A DNA stretch of 64,000 bases, taken from assembly GCA_963754335.1 (NCBI GenBank), contig CAVWFQ010000003.1, positions 186,001 to 250,000 on the forward strand. The letters are read 5' to 3'. The position numbers were made by a program, and so were the translations under genes. Positions 8,555-16,931 of this stretch are shown one piece after another. The notes beneath the pieces were generated by a model that saw only the letters and a list, made by a program, of their open reading frames with translations, did not search any database and was not told the origin of the DNA. This DNA is from JBBSDP01 sp963754335 (lineage in GTDB: Bacteria; Planctomycetota; Phycisphaerae; Tepidisphaerales; Tepidisphaeraceae). How positions within the stretch are numbered: the first letter of the stretch is position 1; each line of letters begins with the position of its first letter.

Positions 8555-9670
8555 TTGCCTGATCAACCCACGACCGGATCCGTTGCCAGCAAGAAATCCG
8601 AAGCGCTTCGCCCATTGCGGATCAGCGCCGACGAACTTGAACGATTTGTGGTGGATGTCTTGAAAACCACCGGCGTGAGCGCCGCCGACGGCCTTACTAC
8701 GGCAAAGGTGCTGGTCACGACCGACACCTGGGGTGTCTTCACCCACGGGACCAAGCTTCTCAAGGGTTATGTGCGCCGACTCAAGGGCGGCGGACTCAAG
8801 GCCACCGGCGTTCCGAAGGTCTTGAGTGAAGGGCCGGCCTGGGCGTCGATGGACGGCGATTCGTCGCTTGGCATGGTTACTTCCACCGCTGCCATGGATT
8901 TGGCCATCAGCAAATCGCGCAAGTGCGGCATCGGCGTCGTTGGGGTTCGCAATTCGTGCCATTTCGGCGGCGCGGGTTATTACGCCGTGATGGCGGCTGA
9001 GCAGGGAATGATCGGGATGGCGACTGCCAACGACACGCCGTCGATGACCGCTCCGGGCGCTCGCGGCCGCGTGATGGGAACCAATCCCTGGGCCTTTGCA
9101 GCGCCGGCGGGTCGCGAGAAGCCGCTGTTCCTCGACATTGCCATGAGCACCGTGGCCGGCGGGAAAGTTTCGGCGGCCCAAGCCCTGGGCAAGCCGATTC
9201 CCAACGACTGGCTGGTCAACAAGGAAGGTCTGCCGACCACCAATCCGGCGGATTTTGTGGACGGCGGTTCGTTGCAGCCGATGGCGGCGCACAAGGGTTA
9301 TGGTCTTGCACTCATGGTCGAGAGCCTCGGCGGGCTTCTGAGCGGCGCCATGCTCCGTGATGAAATCCCCAGTTGGGTCGAATCGGATCCGGCCCGGCAC
9401 ACCGGACATGGCGCGTGCTTCATCGCGATTGACGCCGGTACCATGCAGCCGCTGGATCAATTCCGGAGCCGTATGGACAAGATGATTCACGACCTGCATG
9501 AAACGCCAAAGGCCGCGGGATCCGAACGCATTTATGTGCCCGGCGAAATGGAATGGGAGCGGCGGGAGCGGGCATTGAAGGAAGGAATCCTGCTGCCGCC
9601 GGATGTGGCGCTGAATCTCACGGCCCTATCGGCGGACACAGGCGTCAAACTGGGCGGGACAGTCAGTTAA
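8555..9670 (+). CDS. Ldh2-type malate/lactate/sulfolactate dehydrogenase family
   Basis: NAD(P)-dependent dehydrogenase of the Ldh2/YbiC/YiaK superfamily, 371 residues, structurally unrelated to Rossmann lactate dehydrogenases. Family stretches include GVRNSCHFGGAGYYAVMAA (the His is the usual active-site residue), NDTPSMTAPGARGRVMGTNP, and AHKGYGLALMVESLGGLLSGA. Start is TTG 8555, with GGAG about seven bases upstream, 26 bp after the preceding gene. In related clusters such enzymes reduce 2-keto acids or oxidise 2-hydroxy acids derived from sugars; the exact substrate cannot be read from sequence. Confidence 0.82.
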   Translation: MPDQPTTGSVASKKSEALRPLRISADELERFVVDVLKTTGVSAADGLTTAKVLVTTDTWGVFTHGTKLLKGYVRRLKGGGLKATGVPKVLSEGPAWASMDGDSSLGMVTSTAAMDLAISKSRKCGIGVVGVRNSCHFGGAGYYAVMAAEQGMIGMATANDTPSMTAPGARGRVMGTNPWAFAAPAGREKPLFLDIAMSTVAGGKVSAAQALGKPIPNDWLVNKEGLPTTNPADFVDGGSLQPMAAHKGYGLALMVESLGGLLSGAMLRDEIPSWVESDPARHTGHGACFIAIDAGTMQPLDQFRSRMDKMIHDLHETPKAAGSERIYVPGEMEWERRERALKEGILLPPDVALNLTALSADTGVKLGGTVS

Positions 9671-9689
9671 TTTTTGCGGAAACCAAGCA

Positions 9690-10496
9690 ATGAAAATTAT
9701 TCGATACGAAGACTCTTCTGGGAAAGTGAAGTTCGCCGCCGAAGTGCCGGGCGGGAACCGGCTCGAACTCGAAGGCACACTTTTCGGAAAATTGGAACAG
9801 ACCAATCGCCGCGCCGACGTCCGCAAATTGCTGGCGCCGCTGGTGCCGGTGAACATCATCTGCATCGGCCTGAATTATCGAAAGCATGCCGCCGAAGGGG
9901 GCAAGCCGGAGCCGGAGTATCCGGTGGTCTTCATGAAATCGACGACCACGCTTCAGAATCCCGGCGGCCCGATCCAATTGCCGGTCCATCTCAAGAGCGA
10001 CGAAGTCGATTATGAATGTGAACTGGCCGTCGTGATCGGCAAGCGGGCCAAGAATGTCTCGAAAGCCAGAGCGCTCGAATATGTGCTCGGCTACACCTGC
10101 GCCAACGACGTATCCGCGCGAGACTGGCAGGGACGCTTCGGTGGGAGCCAGTGGTGCCGCGGAAAGACGTTCGACACATTCTGTCCGCTGGGACCGTGTC
10201 TGGTTACCGCTGACGAAATCACGAATCCCAACTCACTGTCGATCAAAACGATCATCAACGGCGAGGTCCTGCAGGACTGGAACACCGACGACATGATTTT
10301 CGATGTGCCGACGCTGATCGAATTCCTCAGCGGCAGCACGACGCTATTGCCCGGGACCGTGATCCTGACCGGCACGCCGCATGGCGTTGGGTTTGCGAAG
10401 ACTCCCCCGCGCTGGCTCAAGCCTGGCGACAAAGTGGATATTGAAATCGGGGGCATCGGGACGCTCAGCAATCCCGTCGAAAATGAGCCGCTCTGA
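9690..10496 (+). CDS. Fumarylacetoacetate hydrolase (FAH) family protein
   Basis: A 268-residue member of the FAH fold, which cleaves C-C bonds of beta-diketo acids or catalyses related hydrations with a divalent metal. The metal-site glutamates lie in DEVDYECELAVVIG (about residues 105-118), with the aspartate in YTCANDVSARD and a later GTVILTGTPHGVGF stretch. In non-phosphorylative fucose/rhamnose pathways an FAH-family enzyme splits 2,4-diketo-3-deoxy acids to pyruvate and lactate; the neighbouring SDR and dehydrogenases make that a reasonable hypothesis but not a proof. Start ATG 9690, 19 bp after the Ldh2 gene. Confidence 0.85.
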   Translation: MKIIRYEDSSGKVKFAAEVPGGNRLELEGTLFGKLEQTNRRADVRKLLAPLVPVNIICIGLNYRKHAAEGGKPEPEYPVVFMKSTTTLQNPGGPIQLPVHLKSDEVDYECELAVVIGKRAKNVSKARALEYVLGYTCANDVSARDWQGRFGGSQWCRGKTFDTFCPLGPCLVTADEITNPNSLSIKTIINGEVLQDWNTDDMIFDVPTLIEFLSGSTTLLPGTVILTGTPHGVGFAKTPPRWLKPGDKVDIEIGGIGTLSNPVENEPL

Positions 10497-10529
10497 CTGA
10501 TCGAATTGCCGTGATTTTTGGAGATCGCT

Positions 10530-11438
10530 GTGCCGCAACTGCCTTCGTTGAAAGGAATCATTCCGCCGGTCATTACGCCGACCGGTCCCGACGACCGCGT
10601 CGATGAGTCGTCCCTTCGGAGCCATATACGCTGGCTCATTTCGCAAGGCGTCAACGGCCTGTTCCTCGGTGGAACCGCGGGGGAAGGACCTTTGCTGGCT
10701 GCTGGCGAGTGGCGGCGGCTGATGGAAATCGCGTTTGACGAAGCCGGCTCGAAGCTGCCTTTGCTCGCGGGAGCCATCGACACCTCCACGCGGCGCGTCG
10801 TCGATCGCATTCAGATCCTCAAGGAGATTGGCTACGGCTATTTCGTCGTCACGCCAACTTTCTATGTCCCAGGCCGTTCGCATGAGGAGCAGATGCGGCT
10901 GTTCGGAGCGTGTGTCGAGGCCGGCGGAAGCGGAATGCAGCTCGTGCCCTATAATCTGCCCGGCGTCGTGCAGGCGACGATCGCCGTCGAAACATTCGTC
11001 GAACTCGGCCGCCGCGGCTGGGCAAAATATTGTAAGGAAAGCTCTGGAGACAGCGCCTATCAAAAGCGACTGCTCGCCGAAGCGCCGCCGGCTGGTTTGA
11101 CCGTCCTGATGGGAAATGAAGTCAACGCGGCCGAGGCGCTCTTCGGCGGGGCAAAGGGGCTCGTGAGCGTTTGCTCGAATTTCGAGCCGAAGACGTATAT
11201 CGGTCTCATCGACGCGGCAAGCCGTGGCGACCACGCCGAGGCTGAACGCTTCCAGCGCCGCATCCGAGATCTGGTCGATCGCATTGTGCTCAGCGGTCCG
11301 TGTTTCCTCGCCGGGCCCAAGCACTTGGTCGCCCGACGGATCGGCGCTGCCGTCGGAAAGCCGGTATCGCCGCTGCAACCCATCGGACCGGACCTGGCGA
11401 AAAAGATTGAAGTCTTTTTTGACGTGCCGTTTTCCTGA
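10530..11438 (+). CDS. Dihydrodipicolinate synthase/KDG aldolase (DapA) family
   Basis: Class I aldolase-type TIM barrel of 302 residues forming a Schiff base with a keto acid, usually pyruvate. Seen: the carboxylate-binding GGTAGEG motif near residue 50, the tyrosine in VPYNLPG, and the Schiff-base lysine in KYCKESSGD. It is not likely to be the lysine-pathway DapA, given its place in a catabolic gene run; a 2-keto-3-deoxy sugar acid aldolase or dehydratase role fits better (inference). The start is GTG 10530 because TGGAG lies 8 nt upstream; a TTG at 10518 is less good. Followed by a REPIN that may end transcription. Confidence 0.83.
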   Translation: MPQLPSLKGIIPPVITPTGPDDRVDESSLRSHIRWLISQGVNGLFLGGTAGEGPLLAAGEWRRLMEIAFDEAGSKLPLLAGAIDTSTRRVVDRIQILKEIGYGYFVVTPTFYVPGRSHEEQMRLFGACVEAGGSGMQLVPYNLPGVVQATIAVETFVELGRRGWAKYCKESSGDSAYQKRLLAEAPPAGLTVLMGNEVNAAEALFGGAKGLVSVCSNFEPKTYIGLIDAASRGDHAEAERFQRRIRDLVDRIVLSGPCFLAGPKHLVARRIGAAVGKPVSPLQPIGPDLAKKIEVFFDVPFS

Positions 11439-11443
11439 GGATT

Positions 11444-11513
11444 CGTTCGTAGTGCGGGCTTTAGCCCGTATCTTCCGGAACGAAGAAACGGGCTGAAGCC
11501 CGCACTACGAACG
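11444..11513. repeat. REPIN-like pair, family II (GCGGGCT..AGCCCG)
   Basis: Two short palindromes, each of the form GCGGGCTTTAGCCCG or CGGGCTGAAGCCCG, are arranged head to head. The outer arms TAGTGCGGGC and GCCCGCACTA, extended by CGTTCGT/ACGAACG, make the 70-bp unit almost fully self-complementary. It begins 6 bp after the DapA-family stop codon. A degenerate single copy is at 54119-54142. Confidence 0.75.
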
Positions 11514-11536
11514 AAGACGACGAAGAGAAACTATCC

Positions 11537-13959
11537 ATGACGACTACCGTTGCCCCGAATCCCTCAACGACTTCCCTTCCTGAAGGCACTTCAGCCAAAA
11601 CGCTGATTCACCTTTACGAAGAGATGGTCTTGATCCGTAAGTTCGAACTGGTTGTTCAGGACCATTATCGCAATGGCAAACTGCCCGGATTCGGCCATCT
11701 CTACATCGGCGAGGAAGCGACCGCGGTCGGCGTTTGGCGCATCTCAAGCCGGTCGATTGGGTGACGAGCACGCACCGCGGACACGGCCATGCCCTGGCCA
11801 AGGGCCTCGCGCCGCGGATCGCCTTGGCCGAGCTGGCTGGCAAGACGACAGGATGCTGCGGCGGGCGCGGCGGCAGCATGCATCTCTATGCCCCCGACGT
11901 CGGACTCTTCGGAACCAACGGCCTGGTTGGTGGTGGAATCCCCTCGGCGGTCGGCGTCGCCATCAGCGCCCGCGTCCAGAAGAGCGATCGAATGGCCGTT
12001 TCTTTTTTCGGTGACGGCGGCGTCAACCATGGCACTTTTCACGAGTCGATCAATTTTGCCGCCGTGCAGAACGCTCCGGTCGTATTTGTCTGTGAGAACA
12101 ATCTCTACGCAACTGCGACCCCGCTCCATATCGCCACGAAGAATGTTGATGTTGCAAGCAAGGCGGCTGCGTACGGCATTCCCGGGATCGCCGTCGATGG
12201 GAACGATGTGCTCGCGATGTGGCAGGTGATGAGGGAGGCCGCCCGCCGCGCCTGCGCCGGCGAAGGCCCGACGCTCATCGAGGCCCGCACTTATCGCGTG
12301 GTTGGCCATCACGAGGGAGATCAGCTTTACGGTACTTACCGCACCAAGGAGGAGGTCGAGGCGTGGAAGCTGAAATGCCCGATCCTCACCTGGCGGCGCA
12401 GACTGATCGAGCAATACAAAGTCGCTACAGCCAAAGAACTCGACGCGATCGACGCGAAATACGATGCGATCATGGCCGAGGCGGCGGAATTCGCGCGCGT
12501 CTCGCCGGAGCCCGATCCGGGGACGGTCCATCGCCATGTCTTCGCCGAGCCGATCAATCCGCCGATTCCAAAGCATGTTGAAAGCGGCCCGCCGGTGAAA
12601 ACCGGATTCCTCGATGCGATCCGAGACGGCATTGCCGAGGAGATGCGGCGCGACAAAAACATCATTTATCTCGGTGAAGGAATCGGCGAACGCGGCGGAA
12701 GCTTCGCCCACACAAAGAACCTCTGGCAGGAATTCGGCGGCGAGCGGGTGATCGATACGCCGATCTGTGAGCTCGGCTTCACGGGCGCCGCCATTGGCGC
12801 CGCCGCCACGGGGTCCAGGGCCGTTTCCGATTTGATGTTTTCCGACTTCCTTTTCGAAGCCGCCAGCCAGATCGTCCATCAGGCCGGCAAGCTTCGATAC
12901 ATGAGCAACAATCAGATCAGCGTGCCGATGATCGTGCGTTCCGGCTGCGGCGAGATTCGCCACGCCGGCCCGCACCACAGCGGCATGTATCATCCGGTCT
13001 GGAGCCATACACCGGGACTCATCGTCGTCATGCCTTCGACCCCGGCCGATGCCAAAGGTCTGATGAAGACGGCATTCCGTGCGCATGATCCGGTCATTTT
13101 CATGGAGCATAAATCGCTCTTTTCCACCAAGGGCGACGTGCCGACCGGCGAATATCTGATTCCGTTCGGGAAGGCCAACATCGTCCGACCGGGTAAGGAC
13201 ATCACGATCGCCACCGGCGGCATCCTGATGCACCGCAGTCTCGAAGCGGCCACTGCCCTGGAGAAGGAAGGGATCAGTTGTGAGGTGATCGACCTGCGAA
13301 CGCTGGTTCCGCTGGACGTTCAAACCCTGGTCAAAAGCGTCAGCCGAACACATCGAATGCTCGTCGTTGACGAAGGATTCTCGATGTGCGGGATCGGTGC
13401 GGAGATCGCCGCCACCATCATGGAAAGCGCTTTCGATGAACTGGACGCGCCGGTGGGGCGGATTCATACCGAAGCAGTCGCCCAGCCGTTCGCCCCGTCG
13501 CTGGAAAAGGCGGCCGTGGTCACCGTGGAAAAAATCATCGCTGCCGTCCGCGCAACGGTCGCAGGCACGCCGCCCATTCCGCGCCGCGCGATCGGCGGCG
13601 CCACGGGCGATGCGGCTGCGAGTATGACGTCGACACCGGTTGCCGCCGCCGCTCCGGCAGTGACGGCTCCGGCAGCCCCTGCTGCCCAGCCTGCGGCGGC
13701 CGCGAAAAAATCGACCATGGCCGGCACGGCCGTCAACATGCCGCACGGCGATTTGACCATCAGCGAAGCCAAAATCGTCAAATGGCTCAAGGCCGTCGGC
13801 GCTTCGGTGAAAAAAGGAGAGTCGATCGTCGAAGTGGAGACCGACAAGGCGACCATGGAAGTGGAATCGCCGGCCGATGGCGTACTCGTTGAAATCCTCG
13901 CGGAAGGGGGCGCGGTCGTTGCATTTGGTGAGCAATTGGCGACAGTTCGGACCTCTTGA
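11537..13959 (+). CDS. Fused 2-oxoacid dehydrogenase E1alpha-E1beta with C-terminal lipoyl domain (one frameshift near 11733)
   Basis: Thiamine-diphosphate enzyme that would oxidatively decarboxylate a 2-oxo acid (pyruvate or a branched oxo acid) and reductively acylate a lipoyl group. About 807 residues once a single missing base near 11733 is restored. Residues about 20-330 are E1alpha (GHLYIGEEAT, THRGHGH, the ThDP motif from GDGG to CENN); about 345-670 are E1beta (GEGIGERGG, GAAIGAA, DLRTLVPLD); an Ala/Pro linker leads to a lipoyl domain at about 735-807 with the lysine in VETDKATMEVE. No E2 catalytic domain or E3 gene is present nearby. It could dispose of pyruvate made by the upstream enzymes. 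Fused E1 is known; the added lipoyl domain is notable. Confidence 0.85.
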
Positions 13960-14005
13960 GCCGTTCCGAGTTGGGCAAGTAGTGAAAATGCGCCGGTTCG
14001 CAGGA

Positions 14006-14057
14006 AGAGCCGGCTCGTCCCCGAGCCGGTTTAGACGGGCCGGGGACGGCCCGGCTC
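14006..14057. repeat. REPIN-like inverted pair, family III (AGAGCCGG..CGTCCCCG)
   Basis: The left half AGAGCCGGCTCGTCCCCG and the right half, whose complement reads AGAGCCGGGCCGTCCCCG, face each other across a short spacer; each half also contains its own small palindrome. It occupies most of the 140-bp gap between the E1 fusion and the SDR gene. Confidence 0.65.
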
Positions 14058-14099
14058 TCCCGGCGATCGACCGTTTCTGGATGCATTGGAGCAAGTTTG

Positions 14100-14879
14100 A
14101 TGAAAGCAGATCTCTCTGGCAAGGTGGCGCTCGTCACCGGCGCGGCGCGAAATATCGGCAAGTGCATTGCCGACACGTTCGCCGCCAACGGCGCGAAGGT
14201 CATCTACGCCGACGTGGATCTGGAGGTCGCCAAGGCCGCGGCCGCGCTGACATCGTCGATCGCGCTGAAACTGGATGTGACGAACGACAAGGAGATTTTC
14301 GAGCAGGTGGCCCGGATCGTCCGCGAATTCGGCACGCTTGATATCCTGGTGAACAATGCCGGCACCAACACTTCAAAGCATCGAGTCACCCTTGACGAAT
14401 TTCCCCGGCATGAATGGGATCGGCTCCTGGCGGTCGATCTGACCGGCCTCTACGTCTGCAGCCAGGCGGCGGCGCGCGTCATGCGCGAGCAGAAATCGGG
14501 GCGAATCATCAACATCGCTTCAGTCCTGGGCCTCGTGCCTGCCCGCCTGCAATGCGCGTTCGTCGCTGCCAAAGCAGGGGTCGTGAATCTCACGCGGGCA
14601 ATGGCCCTTGAGCTGGCCCCGTATGGCATCCTAAGCAACGCCATCGCTCCCGGCTCCATTCTGACCGACGGTACGCGCGAACTGTTTTATGGCCCCGACA
14701 GCCAATTCAAAGATGGCGCCGCCAGGCTGCTGGCGCACGTGCCGCTCGGACGTCCTGGCGAATGCTCAGACATCGCCAATGCCGCGCTCTTTCTGGCCGC
14801 GCCCGAAAACGGATACGTCAACGGACATTGCCTGACCGTAGACGGCGGATGGACCGCCGGGTATATCCGCGAGTTCTGA
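14100..14879 (+). CDS. SDR family oxidoreductase with Phe at the catalytic Tyr position
   Basis: Classical short-chain dehydrogenase/reductase, 259 residues. The cofactor motif TGAARNIGK is near residue 15, NNAG at about residue 88, the serine in NIASVLG near residue 140. The YxxxK active-site motif reads FVAAK (Phe154, Lys158; codon TTC at 14559), so the proton-relay tyrosine is absent. Homologues with Tyr in sugar-acid pathways oxidise 2-keto-3-deoxy acids at C4, which would supply the substrate of the FAH-family enzyme. Start ATG 14100, with GGAG eight bases upstream; the TTG just before is not needed. Whether the protein is inactive, works differently, or the base is a sequencing error is open. 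Confidence 0.85.
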   Translation: MKADLSGKVALVTGAARNIGKCIADTFAANGAKVIYADVDLEVAKAAAALTSSIALKLDVTNDKEIFEQVARIVREFGTLDILVNNAGTNTSKHRVTLDEFPRHEWDRLLAVDLTGLYVCSQAAARVMREQKSGRIINIASVLGLVPARLQCAFVAAKAGVVNLTRAMALELAPYGILSNAIAPGSILTDGTRELFYGPDSQFKDGAARLLAHVPLGRPGECSDIANAALFLAAPENGYVNGHCLTVDGGWTAGYIREF

Positions 14880-14901
14880 TCCGAATCAAAACCGCCCAAC
14901 C

Positions 14902-14938
14902 AAAAAGTAGCCGCCCGCATCGATGAAAATGCGGGCGG
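14902..14938 (-). terminator. Probable intrinsic terminator for the PEP-CTERM gene
   Basis: A 10-bp stem CCGCCCGCAT / ATGCGGGCGG (14911-14920 with 14929-14938, 8-nt loop) is followed on the minus strand by five Ts (14902-14906). It sits between the convergent SDR and PEP-CTERM genes and could also slow plus-strand transcription, although that side lacks a T run. Confidence 0.6.
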
Positions 14939-14979
14939 GCAATGGCGTTTGACAAGAATTGCAGGAAAATGGGGCGCGA

Positions 14980-15789
14980 TCAGGCCTTTCGCTGGCGGGC
15001 CAGAAATCCCACGCACCCCAATCCAATGAGAGAAAAAGTGGCCGGCTCGGGTACCGAAATAATGATCGCCTGGGCGATGGCACCGTCGTTGTTATCGTTA
15101 CCCCTGCCGCCATTAAACGGCGTTGGGCCCACTCCGGCGAAGCTCACCACAATCGTGCCGGCGGTACCGACCTTCACTGATCCGTGGGTGTCATAGACGT
15201 TTTCGTTGAGAATCGTGGGAGTATCCAAGAAAGTCGAGCCCCCGGATCCGCCATCATAGAAGATTGATTCACTCCGCCCGCTTGAGGAGTCAACGGCTCC
15301 ATGATTTCCGTATCCGTCGGTGGAAGTCAGGGCATCAACGGTATAGGTCGCGCCCGGCGTCAGGCCGCTGATCGTCATTGTGATGAAGTTTTCGCTCGGA
15401 TTTCCAGCAGGCTGTTCGCCGGGGGCGGGGCCGTATGCGACACCAGTGTTGATCAGAGACAGGAGGGACGTGTCGTCCCCGCTGTAGCCTGTCGGGGAAC
15501 CAAACGACGGATAGGTTGTGGCATTGGGGTTGATTGAATTCGGCGTGAACACAACCGGTTGCCCAACTGCATATGTTTCCGAGGCGCCGTTAAACGCTGA
15601 GTTGAACAGCACGTTCTGGATGGTAATGCCAGATGCGCCGTTCACTGTCTGAGCCAATACAACGCCGGTTCCGTTATGCAAATCGAGGCCATCCGTCGAA
15701 TCCCCGCCGGTCAGCGGAACCGTTGAGGCGGAGGCGGTCGCCATCGCGCCCAGCGCGCCCAGTAGGGCCAGAGCAAGACTCCTTTGCAT
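14980..15789 (-). CDS. PEP-CTERM sorting domain protein
   Basis: Exported surface protein of unknown function, 269 residues. It has a signal peptide (MQRSLALALLGALGAMATAS), a Gly/Ser/Thr/Asn-rich body with one fibronectin-like segment (SGLTPGATYTVDAL), and the C-terminal sorting signal: VPEPAT, a short hydrophobic stretch, and the basic tail RQRKA. The sorting signal predicts processing by an exosortase, encoded elsewhere. Start is ATG 15789, with GAGGA six bases upstream; ATG 15801 and the longer upstream frame are less well supported. Composition is typical of planctomycete secreted proteins. No enzymatic motif was seen. Confidence 0.85.
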   Translation of the reverse strand: MQRSLALALLGALGAMATASASTVPLTGGDSTDGLDLHNGTGVVLAQTVNGASGITIQNVLFNSAFNGASETYAVGQPVVFTPNSINPNATTYPSFGSPTGYSGDDTSLLSLINTGVAYGPAPGEQPAGNPSENFITMTISGLTPGATYTVDALTSTDGYGNHGAVDSSSGRSESIFYDGGSGGSTFLDTPTILNENVYDTHGSVKVGTAGTIVVSFAGVGPTPFNGGRGNDNNDGAIAQAIIISVPEPATFSLIGLGCVGFLARQRKA

Positions 15790-16025
15790 CTTATTCCTCA
15801 TTCCTAGGTGAAAAGCTTTGGATTTACGCTTGGAAACAAGATCCCCTCCATCAGGATCGCAGGGTACAATCCGCAAGCGGCAATGTCAAAACAAAACTGT
15901 GCCAGTTCGACATCATCCTCGCAGTTTCGTGAAGACAACGGAAGCACTCCTTTCCTCTACATTATCTAGTCATGCGGAGTTCGGCGTAGCGGTTGGAATA
16001 TGCAGCCTTAGTCACGGAGTGATTC

Positions 16026-16916
16026 ATGCATCGATTGATCCTTGCTTTGCTCGTCTCTTTTGGGTTTTCCGCTGTCGCTCGGGCTGACGATTCGCCGATC
16101 CGGCATCGCATCATCTTCTTCCAGTACGGCAATGGCTGCCCCAACCATCTCTACGAATTAGATGAGAACGGCAAGACCGTCTGGGATTACACGCCGCCCA
16201 GCATCGCGGTCATCTTTCAGGTCCTGCCGAACGGCAACATCCTGTACGCCTACGGCGGGAAGCCGACCGGGGTGATGGAGATCGACCGGAAAGGGAACAC
16301 GGTCTGGAATTACGTGAGTAAATGCCCGCAGGTGCTGGGATGCGAGCGCGAGCCGGACGGCAACACATTGATTGGCGAGCAGGGGCCGCCTCAGGCCGTC
16401 GAGGTTAATCCCAAGGGCGAGGTGGTTCATATCACACCCCTCACGACCAGCCAGACGGCCTATCACCAGCAGGTTCGCGGCATCCACAAACTCGCCAACG
16501 GAAACATTCTCGCCGGCCATGAAGGGGAAGGCGCAATCCGCGAATACGCGCCCGACGGAAAAGTGGTCTGGGAATACACCGGCATCGACATGGCCGGCGA
16601 AGCCCGCCGGCTCGACAACGGCAATACGCTCATCACCTGCGCCGTTCAAAAGCGGATGATTGAAGTCACGCCGGACAAGAAGATCGTCTGGGAATTCAAG
16701 GCCTCCGATGCGCCGGAACTGAACCTGACCTGGGTCGGCAGCCTTCAGATTTTGCCCAATGGCGATTATCTCGTCGGCAACTTCATCCGTGGCCAGGAGG
16801 GGAAAGGTGTTCACGCTTTCGAAGTGACGCATGACAAGAAGGTGGTCTGGACATTCGCCGATCACGAACACTTTCGGTCAATTGCGACGATTCGCGCTGT
16901 GGACGAGGCGAAATAA
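16026..16916 (+). CDS. Secreted beta-propeller-like protein (PQQ/arylsulfotransferase-like repeats)
   Basis: A 296-residue exported protein: signal peptide with cleavage expected after AVARA, then six or seven repeats of the type NGNxLxxG / G-KxVWxY (for example GKTVWDYTPP, GNTVWNYVS, GKVVWEYTG, KKIVWEFKA, KKVVWTFAD). This pattern forms beta-propeller blades in PQQ-like and arylsulfotransferase-like families. A catalytic set is not evident, so a binding or structural role is equally possible. Start ATG 16026, with GGAG about eight bases upstream. Only 15 bp separate it from the following PhyH gene, so the two are probably co-transcribed. Confidence 0.7.
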   Translation: MHRLILALLVSFGFSAVARADDSPIRHRIIFFQYGNGCPNHLYELDENGKTVWDYTPPSIAVIFQVLPNGNILYAYGGKPTGVMEIDRKGNTVWNYVSKCPQVLGCEREPDGNTLIGEQGPPQAVEVNPKGEVVHITPLTTSQTAYHQQVRGIHKLANGNILAGHEGEGAIREYAPDGKVVWEYTGIDMAGEARRLDNGNTLITCAVQKRMIEVTPDKKIVWEFKASDAPELNLTWVGSLQILPNGDYLVGNFIRGQEGKGVHAFEVTHDKKVVWTFADHEHFRSIATIRAVDEAK

Positions 16917-16931
16917 TTCCAGCCAGCGACA

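Noticed and set aside
11701..14094. 797-codon minus-strand frame opposite the E1 fusion
   Set aside because: Pure shadow of GC-rich coding sequence; the opposite strand carries clear E1 and lipoyl motifs.
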